From: Actinomycetes bacterium
Lineage (GTDB): Bacteria; Actinomycetota; Acidimicrobiia; Acidimicrobiales; JAMCPL01
Length of the DNA: 64,000 bases
Reading direction: 5' to 3'
NCBI GenBank assembly: GCA_021816935.1
Contig: JAKAWR010000001.1
Span: 248,001-312,000, forward strand
Below, one piece after another: positions 55,216 to 63,905 of the stretch. Under the pieces are notes generated by a model, which worked only from the letters and a program-made list of their open reading frames with translations, searched no databases and was not told the origin of the DNA. How positions within the stretch are numbered: the stretch's first letter is position 1; each line of letters begins with the position of its first letter. Made by a program: the position numbers and the translations under genes.

Positions 55216-55261
55216 CTTCTGCCGTGTTCGGAGCGCTGAGGCTCTAGCCCCGGCTTTGCCC

Positions 55262-55528
55262 CTATCTTCCTCTCGGACGTCCACCGGACGTCCTCGCACC
55301 GGACGCCGTCTCGCCATCGGGAATCCACTCCACCTCCTCTACCGAATCGCCCTTCCCGCACCAGCGGCAGGCGACCTCGATCACACTGCGATCAAGTACC
55401 GCGTCCTCCTCGATATGAAGTTCCCCACCGAGATCGTAATGATAAAACGAGCGAATCGTCGTGGTGGCCGTGACATCAAAGCGGGTCAGGTTCCCACAGT
55501 CGGAACAGCGGTATCGTTTGGCAGTCAT
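55262..55528 (-). CDS. Small zinc-ribbon protein, unknown function
   Basis: Not recognised further. The 88 residues contain CSDCG near the N-terminus and CRWCG near residue 54, the two halves of a zinc ribbon, with FDVTATTTIRSFYHYDLGGELHIEEDAVLDRSVIEV between them. The tail is Gly/Arg-rich. It is followed on the same strand by the lipoprotein gene and lies 48 bp after trpD. Confidence 0.65.
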   Translation of the reverse strand: MTAKRYRCSDCGNLTRFDVTATTTIRSFYHYDLGGELHIEEDAVLDRSVIEVACRWCGKGDSVEEVEWIPDGETASGARTSGGRPRGR

Positions 55529-55576
55529 GCACCGGTCAATCTATCAGCCGACCAGCCGTCCGGCCAGGCGCCGCTC

Positions 55577-56674
55577 TCACTCTGACGATTCGGCCCTGGA
55601 ACTCTTCGAGGCGGCCACCAGGCCGTCGAGTGCCCTTGCTGCAGCCCCCTCGTCGATGGAGCCCTGCGCCGCTTCCACGCCCTCGGAGAAAGTGGCGCAG
55701 AGCCCCGAGACCACAGTGGCGGCCGCGGCATTCAGCACGACTATGTCCCGAGCCGGCCCATGGCCACCCGAGAGCACCTCGCCTGCAATCGCCACGTTGC
55801 GGCTCACATCCCCACCTGCCACGCTGGCCGCCCCCGCCACGGCAAACCCGTAATCCTCAGGCACAAGCGTCCAGGCCCGCTGCCGGCCATCCTCACTCAG
55901 CTCGAGGATCCTAGTCGGCGCCGAAAGCGAGATCTCATCCATCCCGTCATCTCCCGTCACGACCATCGCGCGCCTGCAGCCTCTTGCCGCAAGAACCCGC
56001 ACCATCTTCTCCGCGGCTGGCGAGTTCGGAACCCCCAGCACCTGGCATACCTCCCGCGCCGGATTGGCAAGCGGCCCGAGCATGTTGAAGACTGTCGATA
56101 CTCCCAGCTCGCGTCGCACCGCGGCGGCATGGCGCATCGCCGGATGGAACCGCGGTGCAAAGCAGAAGCCGATGCCTGCGTTCTCGATGCATCTCTCCAC
56201 CCCTGGCGCACCAAGGTCGATCACGACCCCCAGGGCTTCAAGAAGGTCCGCTGAGCCGGTCAACGACGATGCAGCCCGCCCGCCGTGCTTGCACACTTTC
56301 GCGCCGGCACCCGCGACGACCAGCGCCGCCAGAGTCGATACGTTGAAGGTCCCGAGACCATCCCCCCCTGTCCCGCAGGTGTCGATCACGACCCCGCCCG
56401 GATCGACCCTTTCCGCGACCGAAAGCATCGCCTCCAGGAAGCCTGCCATCTCCTCCACCGTCTCACCTTTCGCCTTGAGTCCGGTCAGTAACGCTGCGAT
56501 CCTCACTGGTGACGCTCCACCGGCGAGAACCCATGACATCACGGCCCGTGCCTCATCCCGGCTTAGATCGACACCCCCGGTCACGCCTGCAGCGAGACGT
56601 GCCCAGCCTCCCTCGACATCTAGCGCAGGCGCATCTTCCCCTCCCGCAGGCCCTCCCCCGGTTAATCCCACCAC
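55577..56674 (-). CDS. trpD: Anthranilate phosphoribosyltransferase
   Basis: Second step of tryptophan synthesis. Motifs are VIDTCGTGGDGLGTFNVST (phosphate binding), KHGGRAASSLTGSADLLEALGV and GPLANPA. There are 365 residues, with a Gly-rich N-terminal extension of about 20. It overlaps the acyl-CoA dehydrogenase gene by 13 bp, so the two are co-transcribed; no other trp genes are nearby. Confidence 0.94.
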   Translation of the reverse strand: MVGLTGGGPAGGEDAPALDVEGGWARLAAGVTGGVDLSRDEARAVMSWVLAGGASPVRIAALLTGLKAKGETVEEMAGFLEAMLSVAERVDPGGVVIDTCGTGGDGLGTFNVSTLAALVVAGAGAKVCKHGGRAASSLTGSADLLEALGVVIDLGAPGVERCIENAGIGFCFAPRFHPAMRHAAAVRRELGVSTVFNMLGPLANPAREVCQVLGVPNSPAAEKMVRVLAARGCRRAMVVTGDDGMDEISLSAPTRILELSEDGRQRAWTLVPEDYGFAVAGAASVAGGDVSRNVAIAGEVLSGGHGPARDIVVLNAAAATVVSGLCATFSEGVEAAQGSIDEGAAARALDGLVAASKSSRAESSE

Positions 56675-57852
56675 ACGTCCCCGTCCAGGACGCCCCGTGC
56701 GACGATGCCGAGCTGCACCTGCGAAGTGCCCTCCACGATGGTCAGTTGCTTCGCGTCCCTATACCACTGCTCGGTCGGCTGCTCCTCCATGTAGCCGGCC
56801 GCCCCGAGGAGCTGCAACGCCAGGCTTGACGTTCGCACGGCAAGCTCGGTCGCGTAGTACTTCGCCATCGACAGGTAGGGTGCCCACTGCCTGGTCACCT
56901 TGCCCTCGTCGACGTAAGACGCCGCCCTGTATGTGAGCAGGCGAGCCGCTTCGATATCCACGGCGCACTTCGCGATCTCCCACTGGAGGCCCTGCATCTC
57001 GGATTCCATCACACCGAACATCTCGCGTCCCTTTGCGTACTCGACGGCGTACTCGAGAGCACCCTCGGCCAGTCCGAGACCCCGCGCTGCAACGACCGGC
57101 CGCAGCGTGTTCAATGTCCGCATCGCCACGGAGAAACCCGACTCCGCACCGATCGCATTTTCCGGCGGCACGCGCACGCCGTCAAGGTTCAGCTCGCCCG
57201 TATCGATCCCGTGCACACCCATCTTGCGATCGACACGCCCCAGGCCGACCCCATCAAAGCCTCGCTCAACGATAAAACCCCGTATGTCCCGGCTGGAACG
57301 GCTAATGCCCTCGCCGGTCCTGGCGAACACGGCGAACCAGTCGGCCTGGCTAACTCCGGATATCCAGCATTTCTGCCCAGTTAGAATGTAGCCCCCGGGA
57401 CGGTCCATGTCTGGAACGGCTCGGGTGGACATGCCCGCCACGTCGCTTCCCGCCCCCGGCTCCGACAGCCCGAATGCCGCCCTCTGCGAGCCATCCGCAA
57501 TCGCCGCGACGTAACGCTTCTTCTGATCTTCTCCCCCACCGATCAGCACCGGCGTCGTCGCCAGGCGCGTAAGAAGTAGCATGAGCGCCGCGGTGCTGGA
57601 GTACTTCGCCACCTCCTCCACTGCAATTGCGAGAGCGAGAATACCAGCGCCGGACCCACCGAACTCCTCGGGAATCGCCAAGCCGAGCAAGCCTGCCGAC
57701 TTGAAGCTGTCGAACCAATCCGAGGGGTACTCGCCTGTGAGGTCCACCTCCCTAGAACGGGGCTGGACCTTCTCCCGAGCGAGCCGCCTTACCGTATCGC
57801 GGAGTTGCTCGAGCTCTGGTGTCAGGCCGAAACCTGCGCCGCCGCCGATCAC
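56662..57852 (-). CDS. Acyl-CoA dehydrogenase
   Basis: FAD-dependent enzyme that oxidises an acyl-CoA to the trans-2-enoyl form. Typical segments are GLAIPEEFGGSGAGI, AFGLSEPGAGSDVAGM (FAD/substrate), ILTGQKCWISGVSQAD, and the C-terminal YRDAKQLTIVEGTSQVQ, whose Glu is the catalytic base position. At 396 residues it is a normal short/medium-chain type. It begins with GTG 57852. The chain-length preference is not predictable; branched-chain acyl-CoAs are possible. Confidence 0.93.
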   Translation of the reverse strand: MIGGGAGFGLTPELEQLRDTVRRLAREKVQPRSREVDLTGEYPSDWFDSFKSAGLLGLAIPEEFGGSGAGILALAIAVEEVAKYSSTAALMLLLTRLATTPVLIGGGEDQKKRYVAAIADGSQRAAFGLSEPGAGSDVAGMSTRAVPDMDRPGGYILTGQKCWISGVSQADWFAVFARTGEGISRSSRDIRGFIVERGFDGVGLGRVDRKMGVHGIDTGELNLDGVRVPPENAIGAESGFSVAMRTLNTLRPVVAARGLGLAEGALEYAVEYAKGREMFGVMESEMQGLQWEIAKCAVDIEAARLLTYRAASYVDEGKVTRQWAPYLSMAKYYATELAVRTSSLALQLLGAAGYMEEQPTEQWYRDAKQLTIVEGTSQVQLGIVARGVLDGDVWWD

Positions 57853-57902
57853 GCCACCGGAACCTTCACAGCGCTTCTTCGGCTTCGCGCCAACAGGTAT
57901 CC

Positions 57903-58163
57903 CTAAGCAGACTTGCGGCGCTGGCGCAGGATGCGCCGTCTTTCACGCTCGGTCATCCCGCCCCAGATCCCCTCCTTTTCACGCTTCGCCAGAGCGTACT
58001 CCAGGCAGGCCTCCCTCACGGAGCAGGATGCACAGATGGCTTTCGCTACCGCGGCCTCCGCCTCCTCGTCGGGCGTATCCGGGTCGGGGTAGAACACGTT
58101 CGTGTCCATACCCTTGCACGCGGCCCGCTTGTTCCAAGCCGTACTCAACTGCACCCGGTTCAT
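57903..58163 (-). CDS. WhiB-family iron-sulfur regulator
   Basis: Actinobacterial regulator with a [4Fe-4S] cluster. The four Cys ligands are C16, C44, C47 and C53 (AACKG, CASCSVREAC), followed by the WhiB turn GIWGGMTERERR and a basic C-terminus (RRILRQRRKSA). It has 86 residues. AGGAAGG lies four to five bases upstream of ATG 58163. Which WhiB subfamily it belongs to I cannot say by eye. It supports the actinobacterial assignment. Confidence 0.95.
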   Translation of the reverse strand: MNRVQLSTAWNKRAACKGMDTNVFYPDPDTPDEEAEAAVAKAICASCSVREACLEYALAKREKEGIWGGMTERERRRILRQRRKSA

Positions 58164-58265
58164 TACGCCTTCCTACTTCCTACATCACTACTGCTCATCA
58201 CGTCCGGCGGCACGATGGGCGATGCGAGATTGCTGCCAGTTCATTCGGAAAACCCGATCCCTTGT

Positions 58266-58303
58266 AGCCTCGGCGCACATTTGCCTGAACATCCGCCGAG
58301 GCT
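58266..58303. repeat. Short palindromic repeat related to the AGCCTCGGCGGA family
   Basis: AGCCTCGGCG and CGCCGAGGCT form a perfect inverted repeat with an 18-nt centre. The ends match the other copies, but the interior is lost. It lies in the upstream region of whiB and would fold in its leader. Confidence 0.55.
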
Positions 58304-58379
58304 CCAATCCGGTCCCTCCCGTGGCCGGACCAGAACGACAGAAACCCTCGCTTGCACGCGGGTGCCTTCAGATAGTGCT

Positions 58380-58409
58380 ATTATCGCGCACCCATTTGCT
58401 CCATGTCCA
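58380..58409 (-). promoter_or_regulatory. Candidate promoter upstream of whiB
   Basis: Minus-strand TGGACA and GATAAT with 18-bp spacing, about 215 bp upstream of the whiB start. This implies a long leader containing the palindromic repeat. Confidence 0.35.
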
Positions 58410-58427
58410 GTCTTGCGGAGTATTTTT

Positions 58428-59075
58428 CTATCCGCGGAGATCCTGGAGCAGCGCCTCCTTAGTGACTCCTCCTATGGCAGCCTCTGCCCTGTAAGCCCGG
58501 TGGTCCACGGCAAGGACCGCATCCCCGGTTGCGAAATCCACAATATCGTCATGCGAGAATCTGAGCTTTACGTAGTGAACCGCCGCTGTAGCCTCCTCGC
58601 GCGTGAGCAGGCCCTCGTGAGCCGTCTCCGGGGCTCCAGCCACAAGCCGATCGTCCCCTGCTGCGGTTCTGAACCGGATCGAAAGCGCCCTCTCGACGCC
58701 AACTAGCTCGGGGAGCCATTTGCGTAGCGCCTCGGAACTGGTCAGCTCTATGAACACTGTCGCTGACAACTCACCCTTGAGCGGTATGAGCCCATTGTAG
58801 TCGTCGATCTCACGTTGCACCTGCTCATCCGAGATCAGTCGTTCCGCCCTCACCAGTTCCTGGATCTGGAACCTAACCGTCTCCTCGTTCTCGAAGACCA
58901 CAGTCAGCAACTCACCGAGAGCGACCCTCCTGATCTTCTTGAGGGCGATAACCGCCGCTCGCATCTCATCGCGCCGACGCTCATACTCGCGTACGTCCAA
59001 GATGTCGTCCAGTGTCAAGCGCCTGCTCAAAGACGCGCACCACCTTTCCGTCCAAACCCCCTCCGCTGTGACCAC
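58428..59075 (-). CDS. DUF3501 family protein
   Basis: Function unknown. The sequence LTLDDILDVREYERRRDEMRAAVIALKKIRRVALGELLTVVFENEETVRFQIQELVRAERLI is the family core. These genes commonly stand next to a GlpC-like Fe-S protein and rubrerythrin, as here, which suggests a shared redox or peroxide-stress role. The start is uncertain: GTG 59075, TTG 59030 (with AAGGTGG eight bases upstream) and the track start 59129 are all possible; the family core starts near the TTG. Confidence 0.82.
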   Translation of the reverse strand: MVTAEGVWTERWCASLSRRLTLDDILDVREYERRRDEMRAAVIALKKIRRVALGELLTVVFENEETVRFQIQELVRAERLISDEQVQREIDDYNGLIPLKGELSATVFIELTSSEALRKWLPELVGVERALSIRFRTAAGDDRLVAGAPETAHEGLLTREEATAAVHYVKLRFSHDDIVDFATGDAVLAVDHRAYRAEAAIGGVTKEALLQDLRG

Positions 59076-59159
59076 CCCTTCACCGCCTACACCACCCCCT
59101 CGGCCGCACGCGCCGGGTCCTCCACGCACATCCCTTCGCCAAGCCGAGCAAGCGCCTCC

Positions 59160-60728
59160 TCATCCCTGCCCGAGGCCGTAGGCACGCTCCACCAGCTCGA
59201 TTGGATGCACCGGCCGTACCCCGGTCTCCTCCAGGATCGCGACGTTTGCAAGGTGGCACGAACCACACGCGACCGCGCCAATATCTCCATGCCCCACCGC
59301 CACTCCGGCTTTGCTCAACTCGGCAACAAGCGGCCCGGCAATCAGCCTGGCAAGCTCCTCGTTAGCACTCCGGTAACCCCAGGTACCGTCGATCCCGGCG
59401 CACCGGTTCACCAGGCGCACCGTCCAGCCTGCCAGCTTCAACAGGTCACGATCCTTGAGGCCGACCGCCTGCGCCTGAGAGTGGCACGAGACGTGGTAGG
59501 CAACCTCAGCTGCCAGCCGCGCCGGCCCTCCGAAACCGCTGAAATCCCGGCGCAGCGGCTTGCCCGACAGCCGTTCCAGCTCCATCAGGTGCTCCGCCGG
59601 CTCCCTGATCGCTGCCGCAACGGCGATCACGTCATCTGCCAGCGAACCACGCTTGACGGATGGCCCGGTGCGCTCACCTATCGAGCGGCACCCCGCGCCC
59701 GCGTCCCCCATCCCTCCGGATCTCCCGCCCTCCCCCGCGTCGCCGCTGCCGGTGCGTTCACCTCCACTGCCTTCCCCACTTGCGCTGCTGTCCCCGTTGG
59801 CACCGTCGTCGATCGCGTCGGACCCAACGTGCAACTCGCTGGCCGCACGAGCAGTGACAGCGCTACCTACCAGGACGGCCGGATAGTCCTTACGCATCAC
59901 ATATGCACAGGTGGCCTGGGCAACGATGATTTTCGAACCGCTACCGGCCGCTCCCGCAAGTGCCTCGACATTAGCCAGAGCGGCCCGGCGAAACTGGTCG
60001 AGGTTGCCGGCGTGAAGCCACGGAGCTCCACAGCAACCAACACCATCAGGCAAGCTGCACTTAACCCCGTTGTGCTCTTCAACTCGCACCACCGCCTTGC
60101 CGATACCCGGCTCCATGTACTCGACGAAACACGTGGGAAAGATGACCGCCTCCGCATCCTCCCGACCCGGGGAGGGCGATGGAGTATGCTCCTTGCGGAA
60201 CCAGGTCGAGAACCTCTGCTTGGCGTAGGGAGGAAGCATCCGCTTCGGGGCTATGCCGAGCGCGGCCCCCATCGCACGCCGTAACGGCGTGCCCGGCTTG
60301 GTAAGAGCCCGGTTCACAAGCCCACCGAACGCCACCGATACCCTCCCGACCATATCGGTACGCGATAGCATCTGCTCCGCGATCCGCTCCCTTACTCCGA
60401 CATCTCCCCCAACGTGCCTCACGACCCTTGCTCGCAGCATCAACTTCGGGTAATCCAGCTCGAACTGGTGTGGAGGCAGGTACGGACACTTGAGAGCGCA
60501 CAGCTTGCATTGGAAGCATTCGTCGACAACCCGGTCCTGTGCGGCCTTGGTCAGGGAATGCACCTTGCCGTCCGTGTCATCGATCGCACTGAAAAGGGTC
60601 TTGAACGATGGGCACAGGTTGAAGCAGAGCCGGCAGCCATGGCAAACCTCGAAGACCCTTGCCAACTCCTCCCGGAAATCGCCCTCGTCCGTATAACACG
60701 CCTCGGCAGGCGAGTACGTAGTGCTCAC
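59160..60728 (-). CDS. GlpC/HdrD-like (Fe-S)-binding oxidoreductase subunit
   Basis: Predicted electron-transfer protein. Two [4Fe-4S] ferredoxin motifs are at the N-terminus (CHGCRLCFNLCPSF, about 29; CFQCKLCALKCPY, about 71). Two CCG-type domains follow: GVGCCGAPWLHAG, and the set HVSCHSQ, NRCAGIDGTWG and CGSCHLAN, as in heterodisulfide reductase subunits. A Gly/Ser/Asp-rich insert of about 60 residues (about 300-360) separates them. GTG 60728 has GGAAGGA seven bases upstream. It is 30 to 85 bp from the DUF3501 gene, depending on the start, and in the same cluster as rubrerythrin. It probably passes electrons to or from rubrerythrin or quinones (inference). Confidence 0.88.
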   Translation of the reverse strand: MSTTYSPAEACYTDEGDFREELARVFEVCHGCRLCFNLCPSFKTLFSAIDDTDGKVHSLTKAAQDRVVDECFQCKLCALKCPYLPPHQFELDYPKLMLRARVVRHVGGDVGVRERIAEQMLSRTDMVGRVSVAFGGLVNRALTKPGTPLRRAMGAALGIAPKRMLPPYAKQRFSTWFRKEHTPSPSPGREDAEAVIFPTCFVEYMEPGIGKAVVRVEEHNGVKCSLPDGVGCCGAPWLHAGNLDQFRRAALANVEALAGAAGSGSKIIVAQATCAYVMRKDYPAVLVGSAVTARAASELHVGSDAIDDGANGDSSASGEGSGGERTGSGDAGEGGRSGGMGDAGAGCRSIGERTGPSVKRGSLADDVIAVAAAIREPAEHLMELERLSGKPLRRDFSGFGGPARLAAEVAYHVSCHSQAQAVGLKDRDLLKLAGWTVRLVNRCAGIDGTWGYRSANEELARLIAGPLVAELSKAGVAVGHGDIGAVACGSCHLANVAILEETGVRPVHPIELVERAYGLGQG

Positions 60729-61088
60729 AACAGGTCCTTCCTCGCTATACGGACACCCACTGACGGCCGTCCGAGCCGGGTCCTCTGTGCCTCGCCGCTC
60801 ATCCGGGAAAAATCAGCCCCATCGTACGGAGGTCATGGCGACTCGACCTATCACCCACCTCCTCCCCGCCACCAGCGTCATCGCCGCCCCGTGTACCGGC
60901 CCCGCCATTCGCCACCAGCTAATCAGATTCGCCACCCGTGAACAAAACCCGCCCCGGCGCTTCGACCCGGAGGGGGGAGGGGGTCAAGGTCGAAGCGCTT
61001 TACCGGGACGGGCGACCATGGGGTTGGAGAGGCCGGCACCGGGGAGGGGTCCGGCTACCGGCCCAATTACCTGAGTGAGGGGGGTAAC
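60729..61088. other. Intergenic region with inverted repeats
   Basis: No gene is supported. It holds a perfect 11-bp inverted repeat GCGCTTCGACC...GGTCGAAGCGC (60957-60998, 20-nt loop), a GGCCGG...CCGGCC pair near 61030-61062, and CCTGAGT...ACTCAGG (61070-61093) over the rubrerythrin stop codon, a likely terminator for that gene. Confidence 0.55.
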
Positions 61089-61508
61089 TCAGGCAACCGA
61101 CTCCAACCCTTCTTTAAATCTACCAGCATGGCTCCGCTCCGCGCGCGCGAGAGTCTCGAACCATTCCCCAATTTCCTCAAAACCCTCTTCCCTGGCCGTC
61201 CGGGCGAACCCGGGGTACATCTCCGTGTACTCGTACGTCTCCCCCTCGATGGCCGAATGCAGATTGTTCTCCGTCGTTCCCACTGCATGGCCTGTTACCG
61301 GGTCCCCGGACTCGCTCAAGAAATCGAAATGCCCGAAAGCGTGGCCTGTCTCACCTTCCCCCACCGACCGGAACAGCGCGGCCACATCCGGATATCCCTC
61401 AACATCAGCCTTCTGAGCGAAGTACAGATAGCGCCGGTTCGCCTGGCTCTCGCCCGCGAACGCTTCCTTTAGATTATTCTCGGTTTTCGTTCCCTTAAGT
61501 GACGCCAT
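61089..61508 (-). CDS. Rubrerythrin (diiron domain only)
   Basis: Cytosolic peroxide-scavenging diiron protein. Ligand motifs of the four-helix bundle are [43 protein letters not shown] and AERSHAGRF. The chain has about 139 residues and lacks the C-terminal rubredoxin domain, so an outside electron donor is needed; the nearby Fe-S protein is a candidate. ATG 61508 follows the fur stop codon by one base; TTG 61517 overlaps it. The genes are translationally coupled. Confidence 0.93.
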   Translation of the reverse strand: MASLKGTKTENNLKEAFAGESQANRRYLYFAQKADVEGYPDVAALFRSVGEGETGHAFGHFDFLSESGDPVTGHAVGTTENNLHSAIEGETYEYTEMYPGFARTAREEGFEEIGEWFETLARAERSHAGRFKEGLESVA

Positions 61509-61509
61509 G

Positions 61510-62004
61510 TCAGCCAACTACCTCCATCTTCGCCTTTGCCTTGTGCTCCTGCCTACTCGTCATCGCCCTCAGGGTCCTGCTGGCCTCCTGGCAGGCGGAG
61601 CAGACACCCTTGAAAACCACCTGAACCGCCACGACATCGAAATCCGGCCGCAACGCATCAGGCAGGGCAACTCCTTGGTATTCCGCGAACACGTCCCTCA
61701 CCTTTCCACAGACGCTACACACGGCGTGATGATGTGTCTCCTGGTCGGTGTTCGGGTCGAAACGCGCCATGCCCGTACCCAACTCGAGCGGTAATACCTC
61801 GCCCACCGACGCAAGCTCGTTGAGCGTCCGGTACACGGTTTGCAGCGAGATCGTCTCGACCTGCTTGCGGGCTGCGCGGTAGATCGACTCTGCCGTAGGA
61901 TGGGAGGTATTGTCCTGCAGTATCCGGAAAATGCACTGCCGCTGCGGGGTCATCCTGTAGCCACGTGCCTTGAACAGGTCTACCATTTCGTCTACGGTTC
62001 TCAT
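61510..62004 (-). CDS. Fur-family regulator, probably PerR-like
   Basis: Metal-dependent repressor. Winged helix: YRMTPQRQCIFRILQDNTSHPTAESIYRAARKQVETISLQTVYRTLNEL. The dimerisation domain has HHHAVCSVCGKVRDV and CSACQ, the two CxxC pairs of a structural zinc. The operon with rubrerythrin points to peroxide control (PerR) rather than iron uptake. ATG 62004 gives the normal length; the track start at 62040 lies inside the promoter. The mRNA appears leaderless. An AT-rich palindrome over the -10 suggests autoregulation. Confidence 0.9.
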   Translation of the reverse strand: MRTVDEMVDLFKARGYRMTPQRQCIFRILQDNTSHPTAESIYRAARKQVETISLQTVYRTLNELASVGEVLPLELGTGMARFDPNTDQETHHHAVCSVCGKVRDVFAEYQGVALPDALRPDFDVVAVQVVFKGVCSACQEASRTLRAMTSRQEHKAKAKMEVVG

Positions 62005-62010
62005 GTGTCT

Positions 62011-62040
62011 TATTATAATAGCAGTCTTTCTCCCCGTCAA
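62011..62040 (-). promoter_or_regulatory. Promoter and Fur/PerR-like box of the fur-rubrerythrin operon
   Basis: Minus-strand TTGACG (62035-62040) and TATAAT (62012-62017) have exactly 17-bp spacing. The -10 lies in the palindrome TATTATAATA, like half of a PerR box. Only seven bases separate TATAAT from the ATG, so the transcript would start at the initiation codon. Confidence 0.75.
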
Positions 62041-62162
62041 CGGGTTGCAAGTGATGTTGGCTGTTATTTGATACTTACTCCTAATAAAACTACTCCCCTA
62101 CCTACTCGCTGGCCGTCCCCCGGCTTGCATCGTAGGTCGACACCTATGGCAAGCTGGAGTTC

Positions 62163-63905
62163 ATGACCCAGTTCGACCGCAGCGCTGCTCTCGAGCGCCT
62201 GGCCTCCGAAGAGTTCGATGTTCTCGTCATCGGTGGTGGTATAACCGGCGCCGGCGTAGCACTCGAGAGCGCTTCAAGGGGCCTCAGGACGGCCCTCATC
62301 GAGAAGGCCGACTTCGCCTCGGGCACGTCGTCCCGCTCCTCGAAGCTGGTACATGGCGGTCTGCGCTACCTCCAGCACGGCGAGCTCCCCCTCGTATACC
62401 AGGCCCTTCACGAGCGCCAGCGCCTGCTCCGCAACGCCCCGCACCTGGTCCACCCGCTGCCGTTCGTCGTACCCGTGTTCAGGTCAAAACGGCAGAGGAC
62501 TATGTCCGCAGCCCTTGCGACAGGACTCTGGGCGTACGACCTCACCGGAGGGTTCCGCATCGGCCGGCGCCACCGAGCGCTCGAAACGGGCGATGTGGCG
62601 GACCTGCTGCCGGCAATCGACTCGGAGAAGGTGGCCAAGGGCTTCCTGTACTACGACGCGCGAGCAGATGACGCGCGGCTCACGCTGGCCGTGCTACGAA
62701 CCGCGGCCCTCCGCTACGACGCTGTGGCCGCCAACTATCTCGGCGCCACCGGCTTGCTGCACAGATCGAACGGCCGGGTCGCGGGTGCGGTCGCCGCCGA
62801 TACCCAGCCGGGCGGGACCGCGGGGAACAAGCGACCGGCCACGATGGAGATACGTGCACGCTGCGTCATCAATGCGACCGGCGTATGGGTGGACGACATC
62901 CAGGGCATGGACAAGCCCGGCCATAGCCGGACGATCACCCCGGCAAAGGGCATCCACATTACCTTCCCGGCAGCCAAGCTGCCCGTACGCAATGCCGCCG
63001 TCCTGCCGGTACCCAACGACGCCAGGAGCATTTTCGTCATACCCTGGGAGGGGGGCAGTCACGTGTACGTGGGCACGACGGACACGGAGTGGAGCGGTTC
63101 CGTAGACGACCCGGCCTGTGAGAGATCCGATGTGGAGTACCTGATCGCCGCGGTCAACCGTTTCGTCCGGACCGAGCTGACACCGGCGGATGTGACTGCG
63201 TCGTGGGCAGGCGTCAGGCCGCTTCTATCGCGTGACGATTCTACTGCGTCCGGCCGCTCGGCAAAGCGCACAGCGGACCTGTCCCGCCGCCACACCGTCA
63301 TCGTCTCGGAGGCTGGGCTGGTCACGGTGACCGGCGGAAAGCTGACAACCTACCGCCGGATGGCCGAGGATACCCTGTCCTGCGCCGTCGACCTGCTCCG
63401 GGAGAGTCCTGGCGGGCCCGGGGTGCTCCCGCCAGGGACGCTGCGCCGGAGCCCTACCAGGCGTCTCCGCCTTATCGGTGCCGCCAGCTTGCCGGCACTC
63501 GACGAGCTGGCGAAGGCCGGAGCGGCGTCACGACTAGGGATCGACGAGAATATCCTTCACCATCTCACCGGCCGCTACGGTACAGAGGCAGGCCGGCTGC
63601 TGTCATTGGCCGGCGACGACGACGCGCTGCTCGAGCCCATCGTAGAAGGACTGCCCTACCTCCGGATCGAAGCCAAATGGGCCGTATCGCAGGAGATGGC
63701 CTGCACCATGGACGATATCCTGACCCGCCGCACCCGCATCGCACTCCTCGACGCTAAGGCGGCGGAATCAGCTGCTACTTCTCTTGCGGGCGTTCTCGGC
63801 AACGCTATACGACCGGAGGCTCCTGTAATGGCAGAACAGGCGGCGAGTCCTGAGCTGCCAGACGAGGATGTCTCCGCCGGGGGCACCCCGGGCGGACGGC
63901 AGTAG
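62163..63905 (+). CDS. glpD: Glycerol-3-phosphate dehydrogenase (FAD, respiratory)
   Basis: Oxidises glycerol-3-phosphate to dihydroxyacetone phosphate and passes electrons to the quinone pool; membrane-associated. Seen are the FAD-binding FDVLVIGGGITGAGVALESASRG, SSRSSKLVHGGLRYLQHGE, INATGVWVDD, TPAKGIHITFP, and VTVTGGKLTTYRRMAEDT. The C-terminal domain has AVSQEMACTMDDILTRRTRIAL. There are 580 residues with an acidic, Gly/Pro-rich tail. CTGGAG precedes ATG 62163. It is divergent from the fur-like gene, and the next gene begins in its stop codon. Confidence 0.95.
   Translation: MTQFDRSAALERLASEEFDVLVIGGGITGAGVALESASRGLRTALIEKADFASGTSSRSSKLVHGGLRYLQHGELPLVYQALHERQRLLRNAPHLVHPLPFVVPVFRSKRQRTMSAALATGLWAYDLTGGFRIGRRHRALETGDVADLLPAIDSEKVAKGFLYYDARADDARLTLAVLRTAALRYDAVAANYLGATGLLHRSNGRVAGAVAADTQPGGTAGNKRPATMEIRARCVINATGVWVDDIQGMDKPGHSRTITPAKGIHITFPAAKLPVRNAAVLPVPNDARSIFVIPWEGGSHVYVGTTDTEWSGSVDDPACERSDVEYLIAAVNRFVRTELTPADVTASWAGVRPLLSRDDSTASGRSAKRTADLSRRHTVIVSEAGLVTVTGGKLTTYRRMAEDTLSCAVDLLRESPGGPGVLPPGTLRRSPTRRLRLIGAASLPALDELAKAGAASRLGIDENILHHLTGRYGTEAGRLLSLAGDDDALLEPIVEGLPYLRIEAKWAVSQEMACTMDDILTRRTRIALLDAKAAESAATSLAGVLGNAIRPEAPVMAEQAASPELPDEDVSAGGTPGGRQ

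Noticed and set aside
58815-60284. 489-codon plus-strand ORF
   Set aside because: Antisense to the DUF3501 and Fe-S genes, which have clear motifs.
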